A stretch of DNA of 64,000 nt from Lentzea fradiae (lineage in GTDB: Bacteria > Actinomycetota > Actinomycetes > Mycobacteriales > Pseudonocardiaceae): assembly GCF_900100955.1 (NCBI RefSeq), contig NZ_FNCC01000008.1:372001-436000 (forward strand). The letters run 5' to 3'. Both the position numbers and the translations under genes were made by a program. Under the pieces are notes generated by a model. It saw nothing but the letters and a program-made list of their open reading frames with translations. It did not search any database and was not told where the DNA came from. How positions within the stretch are numbered: position 1 is the stretch's first letter; each line of letters begins with the position of its first letter. This document shows positions 8,756-17,214 of this stretch, piece by piece.

Positions 8756-10045
8756 ATGTTCCAGAGCGTCCAGGTGGTCCTGCGAGCGATCGCCGTTGTC
8801 TCGATCTCGTTGTGGCACACGGCGATCGCGGTTCCCGTGATCATCGTGCGCGCTTGTGCGAACCGCTCGGAGGCGGGTGCGGTGGTCCACCACCGCACCC
8901 GCCGGCTGGTGGTCGCGCTGGGCCCCGCCTTCGTGAAGGGCGCGCAGCTGCTGAGCACTCGCCGCGACGTGCTGCCCGCGGCCTGGTGCGAGGCGCTGGC
9001 GGACCTGCACGACCGGGTGCCGCCCATGCCGGTCCGCGTGGCAGGGAAGGTGCTGCGTTCGGCCTACGGCGGTGACCCTCCCTTCACCGTCGACTGGGAC
9101 TCCGTGCGCAGCGGGAGCATCGCGTGCGTCTACCGGGCCGAGTCGGACGGGCTGTCCGTGGCGGTCAAGGTGCGCAGGCCCCGTGTGCGGGAACGGATGG
9201 AGCAGGACTTCGCGATCATGCGCGCCGGTGCCGCGGTGATGCAGCGGCTGCCGTGGTTCCGCGGCCTGCCCGCGGTCGCGGTGCTGCGCCAGATCGGTGA
9301 CGCGGTCGCGGCGCAGGCGGACTTCGCCGCGGAGACCGCCGCGCTCGCCGAGCTGCGCGCGTTGCTCGCCGACGTGGACTACCTGCACATCCCCCGGCCG
9401 CTGCCCGAGCTGGGCGCGGAAGGCGTGCTGGTCATGGAGTTCGTCGACGGGCTCGTGCCGCTCGCCACCGAGGAGACCCCACCCGCGCGGCGCGCCGAGC
9501 TCGCCCGGCGGGTGCTGTACTGCGTCTACCGCATGCTCTTCCTCGACGGCCTGGTCCACTGCGACATGCACCCCGGCAACCTCTACCTGGGGCGCGACGG
9601 CCGGATCGTCCTGCTCGACGCGGGGTTCGTCGTCCGGCTCGACCCGAGGGTGCGCAGGCTCTTCGCCGAGTTCTTCATGCACATGTCCCGCGGCGACGGC
9701 CCGCACTGCGCGGAGATCCTCCAGGAGAGCGCGGAAGGCGTCGCCGAGTGGGCCGACATCGACGCGTTCCACCGGGGCACCATCGCGCTGATCGAGGAGT
9801 CGAGCGGCCGTGCGGCCCGCGAGTTCAGCCTCGTCCGGTTCGCCACACGCCTGTTCGACCTGCAGCGCGTCAACGGGCTGTTCGCCGCGCCGGAGTTCAT
9901 CTTCCCGTTGCTGGCCCTGCTCGTGCTCGAGGGCCGGATCAACGAGCTCGACGAGGACGTCGACTTCCAGGCCGAGTCGATTCCCGTGCTGACCAGGGCG
10001 GTCATGTCTGGCCTGCTCAAGAACGGTTCCCGGGATCGGGCCTGA
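8756..10045 (+). CDS. ABC1/UbiB (ADCK)-family atypical kinase, copy 1
   Basis: This 429-residue member of the UbiB/ABC1 protein-kinase-like family has an N-terminal hydrophobic segment (about 10-30). It then shows a KxGQ-like motif GPAFVKGAQLLSTR, the nucleotide-binding lysine in VAVKVRRP, the catalytic loop GLVHCDMHPGNL and a DFG-equivalent LLDAGF. Known relatives (UbiB, Coq8) act as ATPases or kinases supporting isoprenoid-quinone synthesis or lipid handling at membranes. The family has no established role in enediyne pathways. It is followed after 32 bp by a polytopic membrane protein. A second homologue is at 21072-22265, also followed by membrane-protein genes. The annotation is firm; the role here is unknown. 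Confidence 0.9.
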   Translation: MFQSVQVVLRAIAVVSISLWHTAIAVPVIIVRACANRSEAGAVVHHRTRRLVVALGPAFVKGAQLLSTRRDVLPAAWCEALADLHDRVPPMPVRVAGKVLRSAYGGDPPFTVDWDSVRSGSIACVYRAESDGLSVAVKVRRPRVRERMEQDFAIMRAGAAVMQRLPWFRGLPAVAVLRQIGDAVAAQADFAAETAALAELRALLADVDYLHIPRPLPELGAEGVLVMEFVDGLVPLATEETPPARRAELARRVLYCVYRMLFLDGLVHCDMHPGNLYLGRDGRIVLLDAGFVVRLDPRVRRLFAEFFMHMSRGDGPHCAEILQESAEGVAEWADIDAFHRGTIALIEESSGRAAREFSLVRFATRLFDLQRVNGLFAAPEFIFPLLALLVLEGRINELDEDVDFQAESIPVLTRAVMSGLLKNGSRDRA

Positions 10046-10077
10046 CGGCCCGTCCCCTCCTCGACAGGAGAGAGCAC

Positions 10078-11010
10078 ATGCAACCGCAACCGACCTTCCT
10101 GCAGGCGCCGAGTCCGACGATCCCGAAGCGCGGACGGCTGGTGCTGCTCAGCGCACTCGCCGGGTTCGTGCTCACGGTGATCTGGTCGGCACCGTTCGTG
10201 GACCGAATCATCGGCGACAACGTCGCGAACTCGATGCTCGGCTACGACGCGAAGGCCACGCCCCTGGACGGTGTCCTGGCGGGCATCGCCTTCGCGTTCG
10301 TCACCGGGCTGGCCGGCTCCTTCACCGCGTGCAACATCGCGGTCTTCGGAGTCGTGACGCCTCTCGTCGGCGACCAGAAGGACACCAAGCCGCGCTGGCG
10401 GGCCTCGCTGCGCGCGCTGTGGTGGATCTGCGTAGGCGCGGTGGGCATCTCCGCGCTCTACGGCGCTGTGGTCGCGATCGTGGGCACCTCGATGCCGCAG
10501 TTCTCGACCGCGGCGAGTGTGGCCGGTGTGCTCAGCCCGCGCCAGGTCCAGTCGCTGATCGTGTTCGGCCTGATCGGCATCGCCTTCATCTACCTCGGTC
10601 TCGCCGCGCTGCGCCTGGTGCCGGACCCGTTCGCCCGCATCCGGGAACGCCACCCCGCCGTGCCGCTCGTCGTGATGGGCGTGCTGATCGGGGCCCTGCT
10701 GATCGGCCGGCCGTTCCCGTTGTTCCGGATCATGTTCCGGCACGCGGCGGAGAGCGGGAACGTGCTCTACGGGATGTCCGCGTTCGTCCTGCAGTCACTG
10801 GGAAACCTGGTGATCGCCGCCGTCGTGTTCCTCGTGCTGGCCCACGGCACCGGAGGCCGCGTGCAGCGCTGGCTGGCCGCCAAGCCCGGCCGCGTCGAAC
10901 GGATCACCGCGGTCGCGTTCCTCGTGTTCGGCACCTTCACCCTGCTGTACTGGGACCTGCGGTCCCTCGGACGCGCCGGGCTGATCTGGTACCCGGCCGT
11001 CGGGTGGTGA
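10078..11010 (+). CDS. Polytopic membrane protein, about seven TM segments
   Basis: The 310-residue protein has about seven hydrophobic segments. The second contains GLAGSFTACNIAVFGVVTPL, which resembles the first transmembrane hairpin of CcdA/DsbD-like or TauE-like transporters, but only one Cys is present, so thiol-redox transfer is unlikely. ATG 10078 is preceded by AGGAGAG. It is very probably co-transcribed with the ABC1-type kinase and the small membrane protein that follows after 7 bp. I do not recognise a specific function. Confidence 0.75.
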   Translation: MQPQPTFLQAPSPTIPKRGRLVLLSALAGFVLTVIWSAPFVDRIIGDNVANSMLGYDAKATPLDGVLAGIAFAFVTGLAGSFTACNIAVFGVVTPLVGDQKDTKPRWRASLRALWWICVGAVGISALYGAVVAIVGTSMPQFSTAASVAGVLSPRQVQSLIVFGLIGIAFIYLGLAALRLVPDPFARIRERHPAVPLVVMGVLIGALLIGRPFPLFRIMFRHAAESGNVLYGMSAFVLQSLGNLVIAAVVFLVLAHGTGGRVQRWLAAKPGRVERITAVAFLVFGTFTLLYWDLRSLGRAGLIWYPAVGW

Positions 11011-11017
11011 CACCCGG

Positions 11018-11272
11018 ATGCCGTCCCGGCTGAACACCCGCCCGGTGCTGGCGGTCGTGACGGTGGGCGCGCTCGTGTACTGGGCGGAGCTCCTGCTGAG
11101 ACTGGCCCAGACCCACCTGTTCCCCATCCCGGAGCCGTACGCGCTGGGACTCCTCGGTTTCGCGCTGCCGTGGCTCGCGGAGTCGGGGAGGGCGCACCAC
11201 GTCCTGGCGTTCGCCGTCCTCGTCGTGTGCCTGATGGCGCACCACAGGGCGTCGCGTGACGGGGCGGCCTGA
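11018..11272 (+). CDS. Small membrane protein, shortened relative of the protein at 22378
   Basis: Of 84 residues, two segments are hydrophobic. The stretch from VYWAELLLRLAQTH through LGFALPWLAESGRAHHVLAF follows the pattern of the first half of the 183-residue protein at 22378 (VLAHWAEHIVQAVQVF, LGLWIPWLVTSEWMHYGYAI), so the two look paralogous. This copy is shorter and lacks most of the histidines. It overlaps the next gene by 1 bp (TGATG). Function unknown. Confidence 0.65.
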   Translation: MPSRLNTRPVLAVVTVGALVYWAELLLRLAQTHLFPIPEPYALGLLGFALPWLAESGRAHHVLAFAVLVVCLMAHHRASRDGAA

Positions 11273-11811
11273 TGCCCGGCGGGTCCGGCCCCGGCCTCCC
11301 GGCCGAGACGTGCGTGCGGCTGTTCGACGCCGCACGCACGTCGGACTCGGCCTGGAACCGGCAGCCGTGGCGGTTCGTCCTGGGCAGGTGCGCGGACCCG
11401 ACGTACCGGACGTTGTTCGCGGCCCTCGCCGAGAACAACAAGGTGAAGGCGCACACCGCCGTCGCCCTGGTCCTCACGGCCGTCCAGACGTCCGACGAGA
11501 CCGGCAAGCGGGTGCGCGGCACCGAGTACGAGCTCGGCCTGGCGGTCGGGGGACTGACCGCCAGCGCCCGTGCCGAGGGCCTGCACGTGCGGCAGTACGG
11601 GGGCTTCGACCGCGCGGCGGTCCGCGCGGCCCTCGCCGTCCCGGACACCCACGACCTGGTCACGGTGGTCGGGCTGACGTGGGCGCGGCCGGGCGGTGTG
11701 CGCCCGGCGACGCGGATGTCGTTGTCCGACATGGTGTTCGCGGGCCACTGGGGCACCCCTGCTGATCTCGCAACCGGGAAGAGACGCTGCTCCGCCGAAT
11801 CACGATACTGA
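11272..11811 (+). CDS. Nitroreductase-family FMN oxidoreductase
   Basis: The 179-residue protein has the flavin-binding start of the nitroreductase fold (ARTSDSAWNRQPWRFVLG, where Arg, Ser and the NxQPW motif contact FMN), a central AHTAVALVLTA strand, and the helix TEYELGLAVGGLTASARAEG followed by GLHVRQYGGF. Family members use FMN and NAD(P)H to reduce nitro groups, quinones or other electrophiles, usually as dimers. It is the fourth gene of a tight run beginning with the ABC1-type kinase. A cluster-specific redox step or detoxification is possible; the substrate cannot be read from sequence. Confidence 0.8.
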   Translation: MPGGSGPGLPAETCVRLFDAARTSDSAWNRQPWRFVLGRCADPTYRTLFAALAENNKVKAHTAVALVLTAVQTSDETGKRVRGTEYELGLAVGGLTASARAEGLHVRQYGGFDRAAVRAALAVPDTHDLVTVVGLTWARPGGVRPATRMSLSDMVFAGHWGTPADLATGKRRCSAESRY

Positions 11812-11819
11812 GGAGAGCA

Positions 11820-11882
11820 ATGTTTCTTCACTGGCCGGAGAATGGCGTGCAATGGACTTTCTGCAGCTGGGCGGTCCCATAG
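11820..11882 (+). CDS. Possible 20-residue Trp-rich leader ORF
   Basis: ATG 11820 follows AGGAG at 11811-11815 and opens a frame of 20 codons (MFLHWPENGVQWTFCSWAVP, three Trp) ending in TAG at 11880-11882. It overlaps the start of the next gene (11852) in another frame and is itself placed right behind the nitroreductase stop. It could be a coupling leader, or the Shine-Dalgarno sequence may simply be fortuitous. Confidence 0.2.
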   Translation: MFLHWPENGVQWTFCSWAVP

Positions 11883-12283
11883 CGGCGGTCGTCACCGCGT
11901 TTCTGAGCTTCCTCGGGGCAAGACGGATGATCAGACACGAAAGAGCCAAGGAAGAGTTGCGGCACGAAGAACAACTGCGCGCGGAGGAACAGGTCAGGAA
12001 GCGCGCCGCCGACGACCTCGTCGAGCAGGCGAGGGCGGCGGTGGCAGCCGAACGGGACCAGTTGCTCGGCCGCTGGCAGCAGACCCTCGACGAGGCGCAC
12101 GAGGAGCGCCGGCGCCTCGTCGAGGACCACCGCGTCGAGATCGAACGGGTGCGCCAGGCGGCCCGCTGGGAGGTGGACCGGGTGCGGCGCGAGTCGGCGG
12201 TCATCGTCGCCCAGCTGCGCGCCCAGTTCGCCGAACGTTTCAACGAGCGCGACGAGCCCCGCCGCATCGAACCCGAGGAGTGA
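11852..12283 (+). CDS. Membrane-anchored coiled-coil protein
   Basis: This 143-residue protein has one N-terminal transmembrane segment (MDFLQLGGPIAAVVTAFLSF). It continues as a long charged helix from about residue 25 to the end, rich in Arg and Glu with heptad-like spacing (RHEEQLRAEEQVRKRAADDL and onward). No catalytic motif is visible. The chosen ATG has GGAG 11 bp upstream, a weak distance. It may be translationally coupled to the short Trp-rich frame starting at 11820. Hypothetical; a scaffold or envelope-spacing role is possible. Confidence 0.6.
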   Translation: MDFLQLGGPIAAVVTAFLSFLGARRMIRHERAKEELRHEEQLRAEEQVRKRAADDLVEQARAAVAAERDQLLGRWQQTLDEAHEERRRLVEDHRVEIERVRQAARWEVDRVRRESAVIVAQLRAQFAERFNERDEPRRIEPEE

Positions 12284-12295
12284 GCACGCGGACGG

Positions 12296-12341
12296 CGGCG
12301 TCTCCTGCCGGGCCCTGGAAGCTCCCCGTGCGGAGACGCCG
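12296..12341. terminator. Hairpin between convergent genes
   Basis: Arms CGGCGTCTCC (12296-12305) and GGAGACGCCG (12332-12341) pair perfectly over 10 bp. The structure lies between the stops of the convergent coiled-coil gene and the PadR regulator gene and could serve both strands. Confidence 0.55.
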
Positions 12342-12926
12342 TCAGTCCTGCTCCCGCGTCCCTTCGTCCATGCGGTCGAGATCGGCCAGCACGGTGTCGA
12401 TCGCGGTGATCTCGGCGGCGAAGTAGGCGGAGCCCCAGGTCGCGACCAGCGCCGGGTAGGGCAGCTTCTGGTCCAGCTCGGTCCTGAGCAGGGTGAGCCC
12501 GTTCGTCTGCTCCACCGCCCAGTCCCGGTACTCGGTGAGGATCTGCCGCAGCCTGCGGTGGTCGGTGTGGTGCCCGAAGAACAGGCGCAGCGCGACGGAG
12601 TGCTTGAGCAGCGGGGGACCGACAGGGGCGTGGTCGAGCCAGTCGCGGAAGACCTTCATGCCGGCGTCGGTGATGCGGTACAGCCGCTTGTCCGGGCGGC
12701 TCTTCTGCTCCTCCAGGTGGACCTCGACGAGCCCGTGCTGCAGCAGCCTGCGCAGCTCCAGGTAGATCTGGCTCTGCGCGGGGCTCCAGTAGAAGTAGCG
12801 CATGTTCATCGCCCACTTGCGCAGGTCGTAGCCCGTCACCTCCTGCCCGAAGGACAACAGGCCGAGCACCGCGTACGCCGTCGCGGGCAGCGCCGGGTCC
12901 TGGCTGGGCACTTCATCCTGCGCCAC
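12342..12926 (-). CDS. PadR-family transcriptional regulator
   Basis: The 194-residue protein has the PadR winged-helix pattern at about 15-95: YAVLGLLSFGQEVTGYDLRK, then SQIYLELRRLLQHGLVEVH and the wing RLYRITDAGMKVFRDWL. A long C-terminal helical dimerisation region follows (about 110-185). PadR proteins usually repress small-molecule exporters or detoxification genes and respond to an aromatic or drug-like ligand. Candidate targets here are the DrrAB-like exporter 2 kb away or its own promoter, which is inference. The GTG start has GGAG 6 bp upstream. Confidence 0.88.
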   Translation of the reverse strand: MAQDEVPSQDPALPATAYAVLGLLSFGQEVTGYDLRKWAMNMRYFYWSPAQSQIYLELRRLLQHGLVEVHLEEQKSRPDKRLYRITDAGMKVFRDWLDHAPVGPPLLKHSVALRLFFGHHTDHRRLRQILTEYRDWAVEQTNGLTLLRTELDQKLPYPALVATWGSAYFAAEITAIDTVLADLDRMDEGTREQD

Positions 12927-13107
12927 GGGGGTCTCCTGCGTCCTGACGTGCGGTGAGCTGCTCCACGACAGTCTGCCATCCCTTCGTGTGTCCTAAGCGG
13001 ACGAGCGGCGCCGCGAGGGTTTGGCAAGGCGGGATAAGCGACCGCCGCCGGTCGCGGGCTATCAATCGAGGTGAGGGAAAAGGCACGCCACCGCAAGGAG
13101 AATCCCG

Positions 13108-14307
13108 ATGGCACAGCGCACCACGGCCCGGCACGCCAGGAACAGCTCCGCGGCTGTGATCGTGTTCACGGCGGCTCTCGCCGCCACCGCCTGCACGGGC
13201 GGAAGCGACAAATCGGGCCAGCCGCCCCCCAGTGCGCCACCCGCGTCCACCGCCCCGGCGGGACCGGGGCTGTCGTTCACGGCCGCCGCGAGCAGCCCGG
13301 TCGGCGACAACCCGCGCGCGATCTCGGCCGCGGACTTCGACGGCGACGGCGTCCTGGACCTCGTCACGGCGAACCTCGGGCCGGGCGACGCGTCCGTGCT
13401 CTTCGGCGACGGCCAAGGGGGCTTCCGGGAGGTCACGACGATCCCCGCCGGTCCGGCCGCCCTGCGCAACGTGACCGCGGACGTCAACGCCGACGGCTTC
13501 ATGGACGTCGTCACGATCAACGTCAGCGACGAGACCGTCACCGTGCAGCGCGGGGACGGCAAGGGCGGGTTCACCGAGCCCACCGTCCACGCGACGGGAG
13601 ACGGCCCGTCCGGTGTCACCGCCGCGGACTTCGACGGCGACGGCAACCTGGACCTCGCGACCGCCAACTACGACGGCGACAACGTGAGCGTGCTGCTCGC
13701 CGACGGCGCCGGCGGGTTCGCCGCGCCGGTGCACCTGCCGGCCGGCAACGGTCCCGCCGACATCGTCGCCGCCGACTTCAACGGTGACGGGCGGATCGAC
13801 CTGGCCTCCGGCAACCACCACTCCGACGACGCGAGCATCCTGCTGGGCAACGGCGACGGCACGTTCGCCCCCGCGGTGTCCGCCGCGGCCGGCAACGGTC
13901 CACACGGGATCGTCGCGGCCGACTTCGACGGCGACGGCAACGTCGACCTCGCGACCCCCGACTACGAGGGCGACACGGTCTCCGTGCTCCTCGGCGACGG
14001 CGAGGGCGGCTTCGCGGCGCCTCTGGTGATGCCGGCCGGTGACGGTCCGACCGGGATCGCGGCCGCCGACCTCGACGGCGACGGCGACATCGACCTCGCG
14101 TCCGCGAACTTCGAGTCCGACGACGTCTCGGTCTTCGCGGGCGATGGCAGGGGCGGGTTCGCCGCGGCGATCGCGGTGCCCGCCGCGGACGGTCCGATCA
14201 AGATCGTCGCGGGAGACCTCGACGGCGACGGCAAGGCGGACCTGGCGGTGGCGAACTCCCACGACGACAACGTCGTGGTGCTCAGGAACACGACCGCCGG
14301 TCGGTGA
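13108..14307 (+). CDS. VCBS/FG-GAP repeat lipoprotein, copy 1
   Basis: The 399-residue exported protein has a signal peptide ending in ALAATAC (lipid-modified Cys29), a Pro/Ala-rich linker to about residue 55, and then seven ~47-residue VCBS/FG-GAP repeats, each with a calcium-loop motif of the type DFDGDGNLDLAT. Seven repeats imply a seven-bladed beta-propeller on the outer membrane face. Such propellers bind calcium and a partner protein or glycan and have no known enzymatic motif. A paralogue with the same number of repeats is at 17396. It is convergent with a VOC protein gene 5 bp away, an arrangement repeated at the second copy. Confidence 0.85.
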   Translation: MAQRTTARHARNSSAAVIVFTAALAATACTGGSDKSGQPPPSAPPASTAPAGPGLSFTAAASSPVGDNPRAISAADFDGDGVLDLVTANLGPGDASVLFGDGQGGFREVTTIPAGPAALRNVTADVNADGFMDVVTINVSDETVTVQRGDGKGGFTEPTVHATGDGPSGVTAADFDGDGNLDLATANYDGDNVSVLLADGAGGFAAPVHLPAGNGPADIVAADFNGDGRIDLASGNHHSDDASILLGNGDGTFAPAVSAAAGNGPHGIVAADFDGDGNVDLATPDYEGDTVSVLLGDGEGGFAAPLVMPAGDGPTGIAAADLDGDGDIDLASANFESDDVSVFAGDGRGGFAAAIAVPAADGPIKIVAGDLDGDGKADLAVANSHDDNVVVLRNTTAGR

Positions 14308-14312
14308 GCTCG

Positions 14313-14690
14313 TCAGTCCCGGGGTTCCCACAGCTCGAACCAGTTCCCCTCCGGGTCACGAGCCCAGGCGAACCGCCCGTAGTCGTACTCCTCGACCTCG
14401 TCCCTGACGGTGGTGCCGGTGGAGCGCAGCCTGGCCAGCACGGCGTCCAGGTCCGCCACCCGGAAGTTGACCATCACCTGCTGGGCGGGGTCGTGGAAGT
14501 ACGCGGTGTCCCGCGGGAACGGTCCCCACACCGTCGGCCCCGCCTGCTGGTCCCACATCCGCTCCTCGCCGGTCTGCTCGCCGTCGCCGGGGCTGATGGG
14601 GATGCCGAGGTTGTCGCGGTACCACCGGGCCTGTGCCCGCGGGTCCTTCGCGCGGAAGAAGACGCCGCCGATGCCTTGGACGAGGTCCAT
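14313..14690 (-). CDS. VOC (glyoxalase/bleomycin-resistance) family protein, copy 1
   Basis: The 125-residue vicinal-oxygen-chelate protein has two beta-alpha-beta-beta-beta units: IGGVFFRAKDPRAQARWYRD and MVNFRVADLDAVLARLRSTG, closing with the metal-ligand motif WARDPEGNWFELWEP. The family includes glyoxalases and drug-binding resistance proteins. ATG 14690 has GGAG 6 bp upstream; the longer frame from 14819 is rejected because it runs through the divergent promoter. It is divergent to the DrrA-like gene, and a similar VOC gene follows the second VCBS lipoprotein. A resistance role is plausible but not shown. Confidence 0.82.
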   Translation of the reverse strand: MDLVQGIGGVFFRAKDPRAQARWYRDNLGIPISPGDGEQTGEERMWDQQAGPTVWGPFPRDTAYFHDPAQQVMVNFRVADLDAVLARLRSTGTTVRDEVEEYDYGRFAWARDPEGNWFELWEPRD

Positions 14691-14708
14691 GTGTTCTCCA
14701 CTGATGTC

Positions 14709-14748
14709 CGGAATATCCGAAGAGTGCAAGTTGTGTGACAAATAGTCA
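14709..14748. promoter_or_regulatory. Two small inverted repeats in the VOC/DrrA divergent promoter
   Basis: CGGA-ATA-TCCG (14709-14719) and TGAC-AAATA-GTCA (14736-14748) lie in the 152-bp gap between the divergent VOC and exporter genes, in unusually AT-rich sequence for this window. They could be operators for a local regulator such as the PadR protein at 12342. Confidence 0.35.
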
Positions 14749-14842
14749 TACCGACTGTAGGGTGTCCAGTCATGCGCCGCCCAGTGCGGCACGCGGTGTC
14801 CGGAGGGGTGTGCCGGCATTCGAGCCCGGCGGAGAGGCGATG

Positions 14843-15847
14843 ATGACCGCAGCGATCGTGGCTCGGGAAGTCGTGAAGAAGTACGCGTCGGTGACCGCGC
14901 TCGACGGCTTCGACCTCGAGGTCGCCGAGGGCACGGTGATGGGCCTGCTCGGCCCCAACGGAGCGGGCAAGACCACGGCGGTCAGGGTCTTCGCCACTCT
15001 CATCCAGCCGGACAGCGGTCAGGTCGAGGTCGCCGGCATCGACGTCGTGGCGAACCCCCGCGCGGTGCGCGAGGTGATCGGCCTGTCCGGGCAGTACGCC
15101 GCCGTCGACGAGCTGCTGACGGGCTACGAGAACCTGGAGCTGATCGGGCGGCTCCACCACCTGGGCAAGAAGGGCGCGAAGGCGCGGGCGGAGGAGCTGC
15201 TGGAGCAGTTCGACCTCACCGAGGCCGCCGGCAGGCGCCTCAAGGAGTACTCCGGAGGCATGCGCAGGCGCATCGACCTGGCGGGCGCGCTGGTGCGCCG
15301 GCCCAAGGTGCTCATCCTCGACGAGCCGACGACCGGTCTCGACATCCGCAGCCGCGAGGCCACCTGGGACGCCATCGGCGAGCTGGTCGCGTCGGGCAGC
15401 ACGCTGCTGCTCACGACGCAGTACCTGGAGGAGGCCGACCGGCTGGCCCACCGGATCGCGGTGATCGACCACGGCAAGCTGATCGCGAACGGCACCGCCG
15501 ACGAGCTCAAGGACCAGGTCGGCGGCCACCGGCTCGAGGTGGCGCTGAGCGAGGCCGCCGACCTCGACCACGCGCGCGCCGTGCTGGCGCCGATCGGCCA
15601 CGGCGAGCCCGTCACCTCGCACGAGGACCGCCGGGTCGTCGTGCCGGTCGCGGCCGCCGGGGGAGTGCTGGTCGAAGGTGTGCGCAGGCTCGACATGGCC
15701 GGCATCGAGGTGGTCGACGCCTCGGTGCGCAGGCCCACGCTGGACGACGTCTTCCTCGCGCTCACGGGCCACCGGGCGGACAAGGCCGGGCAGAACGGTG
15801 AGGGCGTGAAGGCCGAGGAGACGAAGGACGAGGAGCCTGTTCGATGA
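14843..15847 (+). CDS. DrrA-like ABC transporter ATP-binding protein
   Basis: The 334-residue ATPase of a daunorubicin-resistance-type (DrrA) drug exporter has Walker A GPNGAGKTT, the Q-loop region SGQYAAVDELLTG, the signature YSGGMRRRIDLA, Walker B VLILDEPTTGLD and a switch histidine region LLLTTQYLEEADRLAHR. The C-terminal ~90 residues form the extension usual in DrrA (RRPTLDDVFLALTG). Two ATGs are adjacent; 14843 is better spaced behind GGAG (14831) than 14840. It overlaps the permease gene by 4 bp (ATGA). It probably exports a locally made metabolite, most simply the enediyne. Confidence 0.92.
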   Translation: MTAAIVAREVVKKYASVTALDGFDLEVAEGTVMGLLGPNGAGKTTAVRVFATLIQPDSGQVEVAGIDVVANPRAVREVIGLSGQYAAVDELLTGYENLELIGRLHHLGKKGAKARAEELLEQFDLTEAAGRRLKEYSGGMRRRIDLAGALVRRPKVLILDEPTTGLDIRSREATWDAIGELVASGSTLLLTTQYLEEADRLAHRIAVIDHGKLIANGTADELKDQVGGHRLEVALSEAADLDHARAVLAPIGHGEPVTSHEDRRVVVPVAAAGGVLVEGVRRLDMAGIEVVDASVRRPTLDDVFLALTGHRADKAGQNGEGVKAEETKDEEPVR

Positions 15848-16647
15848 GTGCGGTGGGACTCGCCGTCGGTGACGGCGTGGTGCTGGCGAAGCGCAACCTC
15901 ACCAGGACGTTGCGCGTGCCGGACCTGATGATGTCGTCGCTGATCATGCCGATCATGTCGACGCTGCTGTTCGCCTACATCTTCGGCAGCGCCATCCAGG
16001 TGCCGGGGGTGTCCTACACCGAGTTCCTGCTCGTCGGCGTGTTCGTGCAGACCGTGGTGTTCAACTCGGTGATCACCGGCTCGGGGTTGGCCGAGGACAT
16101 CCAGAAGGGCATCGTCGACCGGTTCCGGTCGCTGCCGATCTCGCCGTACTCCGTCCTCATCGGACGGACGATCAGCGACCTGGCCAACAACGTGCTGTCG
16201 ATCGTCGTCATGGTCGTGACGGGCCTGCTCGTCGGCTGGCGCGTGGACAGCTCGGTGGGCGAGGCCGCGGCGGGTTTCCTGCTGCTGCTGGCCTTCGCGT
16301 ACGCGCTGTCGTGGGTCCTGGCCGTGGTGGGCCTGTCGGTGCGGGCGCCGGAGGTGGTGACGAACGCCAGCTTCATGATCATCATGCCGCTGTGCTTCAT
16401 CGCCAACACCTACGTCAGCCCCGAGGGCTTCCCGTCGGTGCTGAGGGTGATCGCCGAGTGGAACCCGGTGTCCGCGGTGACGCAGGCGGTGCGGGAGCTC
16501 TTCGGCAACACCAACCCGGACTTCCCGCCCGGTGCGGCGTGGCCGTTGCAGAACGCGCTCCTGGCGTCGGTCCTGTGGATCATCGTGATGCTGGTGGTGT
16601 TCGTGCCGTTCGCGACCAGCCGGTACCGCAAGGCCGTTGCCCGCTAA
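15844..16647 (+). CDS. DrrB-like ABC-2 membrane permease
   Basis: The 267-residue ABC-2 type permease has six hydrophobic segments. It carries the family motifs DRFRSLPISPYSVLIGRTIS in the cytoplasmic loop and EWNPVSAVTQAVRELFGN near the end, both typical of DrrB-like exporters. It overlaps the ATPase gene by 4 bp, and together they form a complete exporter. The operon ends at a 13-bp-stem hairpin directly downstream. The permease at 40220-41008 is of the same family but belongs to the other cluster. Confidence 0.92.
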   Translation: MSAVGLAVGDGVVLAKRNLTRTLRVPDLMMSSLIMPIMSTLLFAYIFGSAIQVPGVSYTEFLLVGVFVQTVVFNSVITGSGLAEDIQKGIVDRFRSLPISPYSVLIGRTISDLANNVLSIVVMVVTGLLVGWRVDSSVGEAAAGFLLLLAFAYALSWVLAVVGLSVRAPEVVTNASFMIIMPLCFIANTYVSPEGFPSVLRVIAEWNPVSAVTQAVRELFGNTNPDFPPGAAWPLQNALLASVLWIIVMLVVFVPFATSRYRKAVAR

Positions 16648-16652
16648 GCGGT

Positions 16653-16699
16653 TCAGCCCTCCGCGCGCACGGACTCGTTCCGTGCGCGCGGTGTGCTGA
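16653..16699. terminator. Strong hairpin between convergent drrB-like and SnoaL-like genes
   Basis: CCGCGCGCACGGA (16661-16673) pairs perfectly with 16679-16691 around a 5-nt loop. An outer TCAGC/GCTGA pair (16653-16657, 16695-16699) extends the structure. It fills the 54-bp convergent gap and should terminate from both sides. Confidence 0.75.
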
Positions 16700-16701
16700 G
16701 G

Positions 16702-17214
16702 TCAGAACGTCAGACCGAGCTGGTTCGCCACGGTCAGGAAGTCGTAGTACAGCGTGCCCTTCGAGATCTTGCCGTCGCGGAACTCGTAGAGCTCGCAGCT
16801 CAGCCCGCGGATCCGGTTGCCCGTCGGCGCGTGCTCCCCGCCACCGGGCAGCGGGAACGGCGCCGTGTGCGTGCCCTCGTTGACGACCTCGGCGACCGCG
16901 AAGTCACCCTTGACCACCAGCGACTGGATCGTCGTCAGCGCGTCGGGCATCGGGATCCGGTTCGCCGCCTGCCGCTGCTTCCAGCCTTCCCTGCCGCGCA
17001 CCACCTCACCCGACGGCACGTCGATGCCCTCGTAGTCCTCGGTGAGCAGCGCGCTCGCCGCGTCGAGGTCGTTGTCGTTGAACTTCTGGTAGAGCGCGCG
17101 CAGCGTCTCTTCGTTGCGGAGTTCGTTCGTCACGCCGCCTTCTCCGTCCCGGCCCGCGAGCAGGCCGTGCGCAAAATCGCCGAGCTGTCGGCCGAATGAT
17201 TCGATTTCGCTCAT
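16702..17214 (-). CDS. SnoaL/NTF2-like protein, copy 2
   Basis: The 170-residue protein has a ~30-residue N-terminal helix (ESFGRQLGDFAHGLLAG) followed by an NTF2-like domain: ALYQKFNDNDLDAASALLTE, REGWKQRQAANR, and the C-terminal strands ending GKISKGTLYYDFLTVANQLGL. The ending matches the copy at 6700 (GRIASCTVYYDALSMAHQLG), so they are paralogues. The ATG at 17214 has GGGGAG only 2 bp upstream, which is tight; a GTG about 26 codons later (VTNELRNEE) with GGAG upstream is an alternative that would give a 143-residue protein closer to copy 1. The ligand is unknown; a link with the enediyne locus is possible. Confidence 0.78.
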   Translation of the reverse strand: MSEIESFGRQLGDFAHGLLAGRDGEGGVTNELRNEETLRALYQKFNDNDLDAASALLTEDYEGIDVPSGEVVRGREGWKQRQAANRIPMPDALTTIQSLVVKGDFAVAEVVNEGTHTAPFPLPGGGEHAPTGNRIRGLSCELYEFRDGKISKGTLYYDFLTVANQLGLTF

